This document shows, one piece after another, positions 1 to 5,708 of a DNA stretch of 6,081 nucleotides. Below the pieces are notes generated by a model, which was not told where the DNA came from, did no database searches, and saw nothing but the letters and a program-made list of their open reading frames with translations. Origin of the DNA: Bacteroidota bacterium (GTDB lineage Bacteria; Bacteroidota; Ignavibacteria; Ignavibacteriales; Ignavibacteriaceae). Each line of letters begins with the position of its first letter. Positions within the stretch are counted from its first letter, which is position 1. The position numbers were made by a program, and so were the translations under genes. Where the stretch lies: assembly GCA_024278655.1 (NCBI GenBank), contig JAJRSV010000126.1, forward strand, positions 1 to 6,081, in the 5' to 3' direction.

Positions 1-1
1 C

Positions 2-70
2 GAACGAATGCCCGGCAAAGTTAAACAGCAATTTTACAAATCCGGTTGCCGGGTTGCTGCAAAAAAATAA
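2..70 (+). CDS. possible C-terminal tail of an upstream gene (partial)
   Basis: The window opens in an open frame that stops at 68-70 and reads ERMPGKVKQQFYKSGCRVAA plus two lysines. A second frame (3-77) is also open to its own stop and reads NECPAKLNSNFTNPVAGLLQ plus a short Lys/Asn tail. Both are too short to recognise a family, and I cannot tell which, if either, is real. The basic ending and ordinary codon choice slightly favour the first. The same DNA holds a perfect 8-bp inverted repeat (11-18 with 46-53, loop 27 nt). No T-run follows it, so it is not an obvious terminator and may be chance. Confidence 0.25.
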   Translation, partial: ERMPGKVKQQFYKSGCRVAAKK

Positions 71-173
71 AAACTAACGAATTCAACTGATATTTTACAT
101 TCACCAGATAAAATATTGCGGTTTGTACTAGAATGAGGCAAAAAAAATGACTTTCTGAACGATAATTTAAAAA

Positions 174-323
174 ATGGCAAGTAGTTACTATTTACAAACC
201 ACGCTCCAACTCTTAGATTCTAATCGAGATTTTTACAACTTTTTAACCAAAGTTAAACCTCGATACAAGGAATGTGGAAAATATTTTTACGGATTTTTCA
301 ATTGGGGTAGCTTTGGGGGATGA
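174..323 (+). CDS. candidate 49-residue small protein (doubtful)
   Basis: An ATG at 174 opens 49 codons, beginning MASSYYLQTTLQLLDSNRDF and ending in an aromatic/glycine-rich tail, YGFFNWGSFGG, with TGA at 321-323. I recognise no family. About a quarter of the residues are aromatic, mostly Phe and Tyr, which AT-rich random DNA also produces. No Shine-Dalgarno sequence precedes the ATG. In its favour, the stop codon abuts the first hairpin (323-348), the place where a terminator would be expected. Against it, an open frame of this length arises easily by chance. It could be a genuine small secreted or peptide-like gene, or nothing. Confidence 0.22.
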   Translation: MASSYYLQTTLQLLDSNRDFYNFLTKVKPRYKECGKYFYGFFNWGSFGG

Positions 324-356
324 CCGGCCTCTGTTGGGGGGAGCCGGTTTCATTTT
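323..356 (+). terminator. GC-rich hairpin 1, terminator-like
   Basis: ACCGGC (323-328) pairs with GCCGGT (343-348) around a 14-nt loop containing six consecutive G, followed by a T-rich tail (TTCATTTT). It would end transcription entering from the left, either from the upstream gene or from the candidate ORF at 174-323. The short 6-bp stem and interrupted T-tract make it a moderate candidate. Confidence 0.45.
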
Positions 357-368
357 GTGTGATTAGAT

Positions 369-406
369 AAGAGACCGGCCTGTGGGGGTGGTCGGTCTCT
401 TAATTA
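369..406 (+). terminator. GC-rich hairpin 2, related to hairpin 1
   Basis: Positions 369-380 pair with 390-401 as a 12-bp stem with one G-T wobble (378/392) and a 9-nt G-rich loop. The stem shares the GACCGGCCT...GGGGG...CGGT layout of hairpin 1, some 50 bp upstream. The following tail (AATTAATAC) is a poor U-tract, so efficient termination is uncertain. Two related stems in tandem suggest a duplicated terminator or a structured RNA end. Confidence 0.5.
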
Positions 407-510
407 ATACATCCCTTATTCGTTTCCAACATCCACTTTTCTTTTTCTTTTTTATGAACCCGAAGATAAATTTTATTACTTTTTAATTGTATTAAAATTT
501 TATTTGGATA

Positions 511-1275
511 ATGAAGAAAAAAATAAGCTGCGTAATTATCACTCTTAACGAAGAGGAAAATCTTAAAAAATCACTGCCTGCATTAAGCTGGTGCGATGAG
601 ATTGTTGTTGTGGATTCCGGCAGCACAGATAAAACGCTTGATGTTTGCAGGGAGTTTAACTGTAAAACATTTAACCGTGAGTTTGACGGATACGGAAGCC
701 AGAAACGTTTTGCCGTTTCGAAAGCAGAGAACGATTGGATACTAAGCATCGATGCAGATGAAATTGTTACCGAAGAGCTACAAAAAGAAATTATAAATGA
801 ATTAAGTAATGAAGAGATACCTTATGCCGGATTTCAAATACCAAGAACACTTTACTTTTTAGGTAAGCGTTTTAATCACGGCAGGGAAAACAAAGATTTT
901 CATCTTCGCTTATTCAATAAGAACTACGGTAATTACACCGATGATAATGTACACGACAGAATTGTTGTAAACGGAAAAATAAAAAAGCTGAAAAACGAAC
1001 TGCTTCATTACAGCTATTCAAGCATTCATCAGTACTTCGAAAAGTTTAACTCGTACACTACCAAAGCCGCCGAAGCTTTATACAAACAAGGGAAGAAAAA
1101 AAGTATCGGTGTTATTGTAATCAGCTTTCCTTTCTATTTCATCAAGAGTTACTTTTTAAAAGGCAACTGGCTTAACGGGTTCCAGGGATTTATCTGGGCG
1201 TTGTTTTCATCGCTTTACCCGGTTGTAAAGTATTTTAAGTTGTGGAGTTACTGGCAGCAGGGTTCAAAAAAATAA
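511..1275 (+). CDS. family 2 glycosyltransferase (WaaE/KdtX-like)
   Basis: A 254-residue cytoplasmic or membrane-attached GT-A glycosyltransferase that probably adds a hexose from a nucleotide-sugar to a lipopolysaccharide-core or other surface glycan. Visible motifs in order: the N-terminal strand and loop CVIITLNEEENL (7-18); VVVDSGSTD (32-40), the nucleotide-binding loop; and SIDADE (79-84), whose D81-x-D83 is the metal-binding DxD. VHDR (147-150) lies where this family places its acceptor/catalytic segment. The C-terminal third carries hydrophobic and aromatic stretches (198-212 and about 213-245), typical of the Beta4Glucosyltransferase (WaaE/KdtX) subgroup and suggesting membrane association. 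Length is normal for that subgroup. The ATG at 511 is the first in frame and is followed by a MKKK start. No strong Shine-Dalgarno precedes it. It is monocistronic in this window, with a terminator immediately after the stop. The family is clear, but the exact donor and acceptor are not. Confidence 0.9.
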   Translation: MKKKISCVIITLNEEENLKKSLPALSWCDEIVVVDSGSTDKTLDVCREFNCKTFNREFDGYGSQKRFAVSKAENDWILSIDADEIVTEELQKEIINELSNEEIPYAGFQIPRTLYFLGKRFNHGRENKDFHLRLFNKNYGNYTDDNVHDRIVVNGKIKKLKNELLHYSYSSIHQYFEKFNSYTTKAAEALYKQGKKKSIGVIVISFPFYFIKSYFLKGNWLNGFQGFIWALFSSLYPVVKYFKLWSYWQQGSKK

Positions 1276-1307
1276 CCCCTGCCGTAAAATAACAGCAGGG
1301 GCTTTTT
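1266..1307. terminator. bidirectional intrinsic terminator
   Basis: CCCCTGC (1276-1282) pairs perfectly with GCAGGGG (1295-1301) around a 12-nt loop. TTTTT follows at 1303-1307 on the plus strand. On the minus strand the stem is followed by TTATTTTTTT (complement of 1266-1275). It starts directly after the glycosyltransferase stop and lies just past the end of the convergent minus-strand gene, so it can serve both transcripts. Confidence 0.88.
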
Positions 1308-1324
1308 CAAAAGTAAATAATAAA

Positions 1325-2368
1325 TTAAACTTCGCTTTCAACCGAAGAGTAAATTTTTTGCAATTCTTTTGCTTTGCGGTTTTTCCAGTTTCCTTTATGA
1401 TACGCATACCCGGCAATTAACGGCAAAGCCAAAGTTGCTTCGGAATAAACCATCTGCTCAAACGAAGTTTCTACTTTGCCCCACGAACTTGCTTCCTTTA
1501 ATGTAGAACCGGAAAGCGCGCCGTCTCTTTCATCGGCTACTGTAATCTGGATAGCGTATTTGTGCATCGGTGCATCTTCCTGAAGAATGTCGGCTGCCAC
1601 TACAATATCCTGCGTAAAATTTTTCGGAACTCCGCCGCCGATCATAAAAATGCCGGTCTCTTTTGAATTCAGTTTTATCTTAGTGAGTTCGAGGAAATCT
1701 TTCGCGGAATCATGCGATACATGCTTATCGGGATTTTCGGTTTGGTGCATCACAAATCCGAAACCTGCAGAGCAATCGGAAAAGGCGGGAACAAATACCG
1801 GAACGTTCTTTTTGTATGCAGCATAAATAACCGAATCGTCCACTTTCGGACCGCCGTTTTCTTCCAGATACTTACCGAACTCGAAAAGGAATTCTCTCGA
1901 TGAATACGGTTTCGGTTCCATACTGTTGAAAATTTTCGCGCAGGTCTCATCGCAAATTCGCAGCTCGTCTTCATCGATGTAAGTATCATAAATCCTGTCG
2001 ATGTGAAGTTCTCTTAATTCGTTATCGTCAACGAACTTTGTGCCTTTGTAATGCTTAAAGCCGAGTGCCTCGAAAAAGTCCTGGTCAATCATAATTGCAC
2101 CGGTAGAAACAATTGCATCGACCATGTTGTTCATTATCATATCGTAAACGATCTTCTTCAGTCCGGCACTGAACAAACTTCCGGCAAGTGTAAGAATGAT
2201 TGTGCAGTCTTTATCGTTAATCATCTTATCGTAGATTTGTGCTGCACGGTTTAAATCGCGTGCGGTAAAAGCCATGTTCTCCATCGATTCAACAAGCGGA
2301 ACGACGTTGTGTTTTTTTATATCGATGTGCTTAATAACTTCTTTCAGAAAATCTTTTTTCTCAGCCAT
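1325..2368 (-). CDS. deoxyhypusine synthase-like protein (bacterial type)
   Basis: A 347-residue NAD-dependent aminobutyl-transferase-fold protein of the deoxyhypusine synthase (DHS) family, about the usual length. The N-terminal Rossmann part shows TLAGSLFSAG (60-69) and VSTGA (87-91). PAFSDCSAG (194-202), GGGVPK (244-249) and SSWGK (294-298) follow. Lys298 lies where human DHS has its catalytic lysine (Lys329), and Trp296 and Glu292 match Trp327 and Glu323. By my alignment from memory, three human spermidine-contact residues are replaced: Asp243 by Phe203, His288 by Asn250, Asp316 by Leu285. Bacteria lack eIF5A, so the natural reaction is probably transfer to a small amine (homospermidine- or other polyamine-forming) rather than protein modification. 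That function is inferred. It sits 64 bp downstream of the epimerase with no terminator between, so co-transcription is likely. A GAGG Shine-Dalgarno 7 nt before the ATG supports the start. Confidence 0.88.
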   Translation of the reverse strand: MAEKKDFLKEVIKHIDIKKHNVVPLVESMENMAFTARDLNRAAQIYDKMINDKDCTIILTLAGSLFSAGLKKIVYDMIMNNMVDAIVSTGAIMIDQDFFEALGFKHYKGTKFVDDNELRELHIDRIYDTYIDEDELRICDETCAKIFNSMEPKPYSSREFLFEFGKYLEENGGPKVDDSVIYAAYKKNVPVFVPAFSDCSAGFGFVMHQTENPDKHVSHDSAKDFLELTKIKLNSKETGIFMIGGGVPKNFTQDIVVAADILQEDAPMHKYAIQITVADERDGALSGSTLKEASSWGKVETSFEQMVYSEATLALPLIAGYAYHKGNWKNRKAKELQKIYSSVESEV

Positions 2369-2375
2369 TGATAAT

Positions 2376-2379
2376 CCTC
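2376..2379 (-). promoter_or_regulatory. Shine-Dalgarno of the DHS-like gene
   Basis: On the minus strand GAGG lies 7 nt upstream of the ATG whose A is at 2368, a good anti-16S match and spacing. It fixes this start. Translation is independently initiated even if the mRNA begins at the upstream epimerase. Confidence 0.7.
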
Positions 2380-2432
2380 ATATAATTTTAAATGAAATTA
2401 CGTACCCGTATCGGAACAATCAAGAACAATTA

Positions 2433-3470
2433 TCAGAAAAACAACTTTGCAACTCTTAATATTCCCTGCTTCCACGGAACCCTGTGCGAAACACCTTCTT
2501 TATCCTTAAACTCATCGAGGTGTTCGATGTACCATTTGTAATTTCTGATAAGTGCATCTTTGTTCGAGTATTTCGGTTTAAAGCCGAGAACCCGTTCGGC
2601 TTTTTCAATCGATACGAATGAATCTTTCGATGCGGTTTCGTAAACCCATTTGTAAAGAGGCGAAAGCTTTAACGCTTCTAAAATTCTTAACGTCCAGATA
2701 ATCGGCTTTTCAGGCAACGGTTTTATCTTTTTCCCGAAGCCGGCATAATCGAGCACTGCCTGGTAATCCTCGCGCATCGTGGTAAATTCTTTTGCCCCGA
2801 TGTTAAAAGTATCATTCACTTTTTCTTTATCGAGCGTTGCACATAAATAAATTGCTTCGCAAAGGTCTTCCACATCCAAAAGCTGGTAACGGTTGTTGCC
2901 TTTTCCAATCATCGGAAAGCCGTGTCCGTCCTTTGCCCAATCGTAAAGCAAATCAAAAACACCGAGGCGTTCGGGACCGATAAATGATTTCGGTCTGATT
3001 ATAGGAATACACATTCCTTTTTCTCTGTACCTAAGGCATTCTTCTTCGGCAAGAATTTTTGCTTTACCGTATTCACCCACACCGTCTAATTTATCATCTT
3101 CGTAAAGCGGATGGTGATCGGGAATTCCGTAAACAGCAGTCGATGAGATATGAATAAAACGCCCGACCTTCTGCCTTTCCGCTTCTTCAAGTAAATTTCT
3201 TGTTCCTTCAACATCGGTTGAAAAAATATCCTCCGGTTTATAAAGCGGAAGCGCAGCCGCAGTGTGGATGACGATGTCAACGCCTTCCATCGCCTTCTTT
3301 ACCGCATCTTTATCCCGTATGTCTCCTTTGATCGCAGTGATCTTGCCATTTATATCGGGATAATCGAATTCAACCAGATCGAGGGAGACTATTTCGTGGT
3401 CTCGCGAGTGTAAATAGCGTATCAAATTGATACCCAAAAAACCTGAACCGCCCGTAATTAAAAATTTCAT
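2433..3470 (-). CDS. NAD-dependent epimerase/dehydratase (extended SDR)
   Basis: A 345-residue extended short-chain dehydrogenase/reductase acting on a nucleotide-sugar or similar substrate in the cytoplasm. The Rossmann motif TGGSGFLG (6-13; G7-x2-G10-x2-G13) is near-perfect. Asp31 at the end of strand 2 favours NAD(H). GDIRD (49-53), HTAA (69-72), SSTAVYG (109-115) and the catalytic Y134-x3-K138 (YGKAK) follow in order, and RPKSFIGP (159-166) is the usual substrate-domain motif. The frame can be extended 12 bases upstream to a TTG at 3482, but the ATG at 3470 puts MKFLITGG right at the first strand, as in relatives, so I use the ATG. It is probably the first gene of a minus-strand unit with the DHS-like gene. 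Substrate is not evident. The nearby glycosyltransferase suggests surface polysaccharide, but it is on the other strand and separately terminated. Confidence 0.9.
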   Translation of the reverse strand: MKFLITGGSGFLGINLIRYLHSRDHEIVSLDLVEFDYPDINGKITAIKGDIRDKDAVKKAMEGVDIVIHTAAALPLYKPEDIFSTDVEGTRNLLEEAERQKVGRFIHISSTAVYGIPDHHPLYEDDKLDGVGEYGKAKILAEEECLRYREKGMCIPIIRPKSFIGPERLGVFDLLYDWAKDGHGFPMIGKGNNRYQLLDVEDLCEAIYLCATLDKEKVNDTFNIGAKEFTTMREDYQAVLDYAGFGKKIKPLPEKPIIWTLRILEALKLSPLYKWVYETASKDSFVSIEKAERVLGFKPKYSNKDALIRNYKWYIEHLDEFKDKEGVSHRVPWKQGILRVAKLFF

Positions 3471-3509
3471 TTTTATACCCAATGCTTAAAATTCTGAAAA
3501 TATCAGCCC

Positions 3510-3541
3510 CAAAATTACAAATACTGCCCTCAGCAGACAAA
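3510..3541 (-). promoter_or_regulatory. candidate Bacteroidota-type promoter of the epimerase unit
   Basis: On the minus strand TAATTTTG (complement of 3510-3517) matches the Bacteroidota -7 consensus TAnnTTTG exactly. A TTTG (complement of 3538-3541) lies 20 nt further upstream, as expected for the -33 element. It sits about 40 bp upstream of the epimerase ATG inside the divergent intergenic region 3471-3623. Short AT-rich motifs occur by chance, and the sigma preference of the host is assumed. I found no comparable match for the plus-strand gene at 3624. Confidence 0.4.
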
Positions 3542-3623
3542 TTTTACGGTTTATGCAAAAACAGGAACAATTATTGCAGTCCGGCTATATTAAGAGGCTT
3601 AAAGCATAATTGATAACATAAAA

Positions 3624-4355
3624 ATGAAGAAAATAATAACGCCGTTATCCGTATCGATATCGGTGCACATAGTTTTAATAGCGATTGTGGGATTTGTATT
3701 TAATGAATTACGGTCGCACACCTACAGCTTGTATCCCGATAACTACATCGAGTTGACTACCAAAGTAATAGAAAACGATAACGTTAACATTATTGAAAAA
3801 ACAGATGAAACTAAAACTGTAAAATTAAAGAAGAAAAAGAAATCACGCCGTAACACCGGACCGCTTAAAGACAAATCGAAATTAATAAGGTACAATGCCG
3901 GTTACTATGTAAGCTTCAACGACTTTAATATGGAAACATCTTCTCTCGAACAATATTATTCCGATCCGACCAACAACATTACATTAAGATATCCTACCGG
4001 CTGGACCTTTCTGGATAATTATGTTCAGGGTAAATTAAAGGGCGTTACTTTCTGGGATATTTCCGCGCACTCTTCGCCTCCGCCGTTTGTTCATCTTAAA
4101 ATAGTCGATAAGCAGAATTTCAAACCGAACCGTTTTCTCTATAGTAAAGTTTTTGTTAAGTTTACAGCATATTTTAACGATCCAAAGATTTCGAATAATA
4201 AGATCGAGCAAAAAATTTATCTGAGAACCGATACCGGTTGCAGATACGATATTATTATTGATCTTGTGGTTAAAGACGGTAAAGAATTTAAAGACCTTCA
4301 ACCGAAATTCTTCGGTATGATAGGAACACTGAAAGTAGGAGAACATATTCTTTAA
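3624..4355 (+). CDS. membrane-anchored protein with TonB-like N-terminus
   Basis: A 243-residue protein I cannot assign to a known family. Residues 8-26 form one transmembrane segment after a short basic start (MKK), giving an N-in anchor with the rest in the periplasm. The segment carries S11-x3-H15, the same Ser-x3-His spacing that TonB uses to engage ExbB/ExbD. A charged linker follows, with a strongly basic run KLKKKKKSRR (67-76) resembling the Lys-rich linkers of TonB proteins. The C-terminal part (about 115-240) is not a TonB domain. It contains NITLRYPTGWTF (118-129), which resembles the 'YPxGW' strand of PsbP/DcrB-like periplasmic domains, then beta-rich sequence with a single Cys206. 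The gene is 19 bp upstream of the DUF4412 gene and very likely forms an operon with it. No good Shine-Dalgarno is visible at its start. Role inferred only as envelope-associated. Confidence 0.75.
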   Translation: MKKIITPLSVSISVHIVLIAIVGFVFNELRSHTYSLYPDNYIELTTKVIENDNVNIIEKTDETKTVKLKKKKKSRRNTGPLKDKSKLIRYNAGYYVSFNDFNMETSSLEQYYSDPTNNITLRYPTGWTFLDNYVQGKLKGVTFWDISAHSSPPPFVHLKIVDKQNFKPNRFLYSKVFVKFTAYFNDPKISNNKIEQKIYLRTDTGCRYDIIIDLVVKDGKEFKDLQPKFFGMIGTLKVGEHIL

Positions 4356-4363
4356 TAAAATTT

Positions 4364-4369
4364 AAGGAG
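4364..4369 (+). promoter_or_regulatory. strong Shine-Dalgarno of the DUF4412 gene
   Basis: AAGGAG lies 5 nt upstream of the ATG at 4375 in the 19-bp gap after the preceding gene. It is the best ribosome-binding site in the window and suggests the second gene of this pair is translated more strongly than the first. Confidence 0.8.
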
Positions 4370-4374
4370 AGAAA

Positions 4375-5034
4375 ATGAAAAAAAGATTTATGGGAATCGC
4401 AGCTTGTCTTTTTACATTCCTGTTTCTTCCTAACCTGTTTGCCCAGGGCACCTTTGAGGGCAAAGTTATTTTTCAGGTGATGGATGAAAGCATGACACAA
4501 AACATCAGCTATTTTGTTAAGGACGATAAGTTCAGAATAGAGCCGGAAGAGAGCAAGGGGCAGGGAGTGATGATTTACGATTCAGAGAGTAAAACCATGA
4601 TTGTGGTAATGCCCGAACAAAAAATGTATATGGAAATGCCTATGCAAATGGATTCGGAGAATATGGAAACCGATGAAAACGGATTGGAATACTTTAAGAA
4701 CACAGGCGAAACAAAAGAAATTAACGGCTATACCTGCGAAAGATTTATCTTTAAAGATGAAGAGGGAGAAGGCGAAGCCTGGATGACTAAAGGTTTGGGT
4801 GGATTTTTATTTTTCACCGATTTCGGCGGTGGTCAACCCAAAGAAGAGGAATGGCAGAAAGCTATGATGGACGAAGGTTATTTTCCGATGGAAGTTAGTA
4901 TGGTTGACGAATCGGGAAATTCAAAGCAGGTTTTCCGTGTAATTGAGCTTACTCCGATGGACCTTGACGATGCACTGTTTGCACCTCCGGCAGGTTTTCA
5001 GAAACTTGATATGAAGGGTATGATGAGCAAATAA
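4375..5034 (+). CDS. exported methionine-rich DUF4412-family protein
   Basis: A 219-residue secreted protein, probably periplasmic or surface-exposed. Residues 1-23 are a clear signal peptide (basic MKKRF, hydrophobic core, ending LPNLFA), with cleavage most likely before Gln24. There is no lipobox at the cleavage site, so it is not a lipoprotein. The body matches the DUF4412 pattern: an early beta-strand GKVIFQVMD, the KDDKFRIE segment (49-56), a Met-rich strand around MPEQKMYMEMPMQM (79-92), TKEINGYTCERFIF (113-126) and EAWMTKGLG (134-142). Methionine makes up 22 of 219 residues, with Met at every second position from 84 to 92, so the side chains would line one face of a strand. The family's biochemical role is unknown to me. 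It follows the TonB-like gene in a probable operon and is closed by a strong terminator. Confidence 0.85.
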   Translation: MKKRFMGIAACLFTFLFLPNLFAQGTFEGKVIFQVMDESMTQNISYFVKDDKFRIEPEESKGQGVMIYDSESKTMIVVMPEQKMYMEMPMQMDSENMETDENGLEYFKNTGETKEINGYTCERFIFKDEEGEGEAWMTKGLGGFLFFTDFGGGQPKEEEWQKAMMDEGYFPMEVSMVDESGNSKQVFRVIELTPMDLDDALFAPPAGFQKLDMKGMMSK

Positions 5035-5098
5035 TTATTTGCTAAATGAATACCCGGCAGATTAGCATTTTTGCAGGTTGTTAAATAAAATAATATTC

Positions 5099-5136
5099 AA
5101 TCCCGGTTCCTTTAATAGCGGACCGGGATTTTTATT
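5099..5136 (+). terminator. intrinsic terminator after the DUF4412 gene
   Basis: AATCCCGGT (5099-5107) pairs perfectly with ACCGGGATT (5122-5130), extended by a wobble and a C-G pair, then TTTATTGTTT. It ends the 3624-5034 operon. A weaker stem (5040-5045 with 5062-5067) followed by TTTTT lies between stop codon and terminator and may add a little. Confidence 0.88.
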
Positions 5137-5185
5137 GTTTGCACTCAAATAATCTCTGTTAACAACTAACATAATAGGCATTGCC

Positions 5186-5409
5186 GTCCAAAATATTTTT
5201 TTGTTGAGTAACTATTCATCCTTTAATAGCAGAATTAAACATTTTTACAAAAACTGCAACCCTAACCCCTGTCCCTCTTCTCCCGGAAGGGAAAAAGAGA
5301 ATTAAAGAGGGATGAGCTCCACTTACAACTGAAACGAATATAAATACCTGTAATCCATTTTAATTTTTACTCTACCGGTATTTCAGAGAAATCTATTTTG
5401 GACAGATGT
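5186..5409. repeat. 218-bp MITE-like element, copy 1
   Basis: The unit is bounded by a perfect 10-bp inverted repeat: GTCCAAAATA (5186-5195) and TATTTTGGAC (5394-5403). It is followed by AGATGT, which is also shared with copy 2. It has no ORF of note. An internal compound hairpin is formed by TCCCTCTT (5272-5279) with AAGAGGGA (5305-5312), enclosing a TCCC/GGGA mini-stem with a GGAA loop. About 91% of the 206 aligned bases from 5204 match copy 2 at 5730-5934. Size, terminal inverted repeats, lack of coding capacity and duplication fit a miniature inverted-repeat element. No clear target duplication was found. Confidence 0.75.
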
Positions 5410-5430
5410 TTCACAAACCGGAAATTTATT

Positions 5431-5447
5431 AAACCTCTACGAGGTTT
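5431..5447. repeat. 17-bp palindrome 1 (TAC loop)
   Basis: AAACCTC and GAGGTTT are perfect 7-bp arms around TAC. This is the first of four such palindromes between the two 218-bp repeats, and its CCTC-TAC-GAGG core is identical to palindrome 2. It resembles REP-type intergenic palindromes. Confidence 0.8.
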
Positions 5448-5486
5448 TTACTACCTGATGATGTTTGAAATGCTGCTACAATAATA

Positions 5487-5503
5487 TAACCTCTACGAGG
5501 TTA
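5487..5503. repeat. 17-bp palindrome 2 (TAC loop)
   Basis: TAACCTC and GAGGTTA pair around TAC. The outermost base pair differs from palindrome 1 on both arms (A-T versus T-A), so complementarity is kept. Confidence 0.8.
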
Positions 5504-5595
5504 ATTGCGGAATAGAGATAACATCTAATTGATTTTAAAAAGTTCCGGTGATGATTCAGGTTAAAGAAAAAGCGGGACTAACTTACACTTGCAAA

Positions 5596-5612
5596 GAACA
5601 TCGTAGATGTTC
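5596..5612. repeat. 17-bp palindrome 3 (GTA loop)
   Basis: GAACATC and GATGTTC are perfect 7-bp arms around GTA, the reverse complement of the TAC loop. The arm sequence differs from palindromes 1 and 2, but the fold and the C-loop-G closing pair are kept. Confidence 0.8.
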
Positions 5613-5647
5613 AATTATTGTAGAAAAGAAAGAAAAAAAACAAACAT

Positions 5648-5662
5648 ATCCTCGTAGAGGAT
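5648..5662. repeat. 15-bp palindrome 4 (GTA loop)
   Basis: ATCCTC and GAGGAT are 6-bp arms around GTA. The core CCTC-GTA-GAGG is that of palindromes 1 and 2 with the loop inverted. Confidence 0.75.
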
Positions 5663-5708
5663 CAATAAGCAGGAGACAAAAAATATAAAGCTAAAATACA
5701 AACCGATG

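Larger units (their letters stand above)
78..510. other. gene-poor leader region with hairpins
   Basis: No convincing gene lies between the window start and the glycosyltransferase. The stretch is AT-rich up to about 300, then changes abruptly to G-run-rich DNA (GGGG at 304-307, GGGGG at 315-319, GGGGGG at 336-341, GGGGG at 384-388) carrying two hairpins, and becomes AT-rich again from about 400. The only ORF of note is the doubtful 174-323 one. No tRNA, riboswitch or clear promoter consensus was recognised. The glycosyltransferase promoter must lie somewhere in the pyrimidine-rich 410-500 segment, but I cannot place it. Confidence 0.6.

Noticed and set aside
11..53. 8-bp inverted repeat CCCGGCAA/TTGCCGGG as a terminator
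   Set aside because: The 27-nt loop is long, and an A-run rather than a T-run follows on the plus strand. It may overlap coding sequence.
1587..2254. Plus-strand open frames inside the DHS-like gene
   Set aside because: They are antisense to a well-conserved enzyme with recognisable motifs and have no family likeness of their own.
3471..3482. Alternative TTG start of the epimerase at 3482
   Set aside because: The ATG at 3470 gives the normal MKFLITGG start at the first Rossmann strand. The extra four residues add nothing expected of the family.
4035..4500. Minus-strand open frames overlapping the TonB-like and DUF4412 genes
   Set aside because: They overlap the supported plus-strand genes, one of which has a strong Shine-Dalgarno and signal peptide. 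No motifs are seen.
5109..5230. 11-bp match CCTTTAATAGC shared by the terminator loop (5109-5119) and repeat copy 1 (5220-5230)
   Set aside because: It is short and AT-rich, has no matching flanks, and is probably chance, though a fragment of an older repeat cannot be excluded.
5431..5662. CRISPR array
   Set aside because: The four palindromes are too short, unevenly spaced, of varying sequence and in mixed orientation. There are no uniform spacers and no cas genes.
5551..5688. A 45-codon ORF starting MIQVKEKAGLTYTCKEHRRC on the plus strand
   Set aside because: It runs straight through palindromes 3 and 4, which supply its Cys/His/Arg-rich look, has no ribosome-binding site, and sits in repeat DNA. 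Most likely fortuitous.
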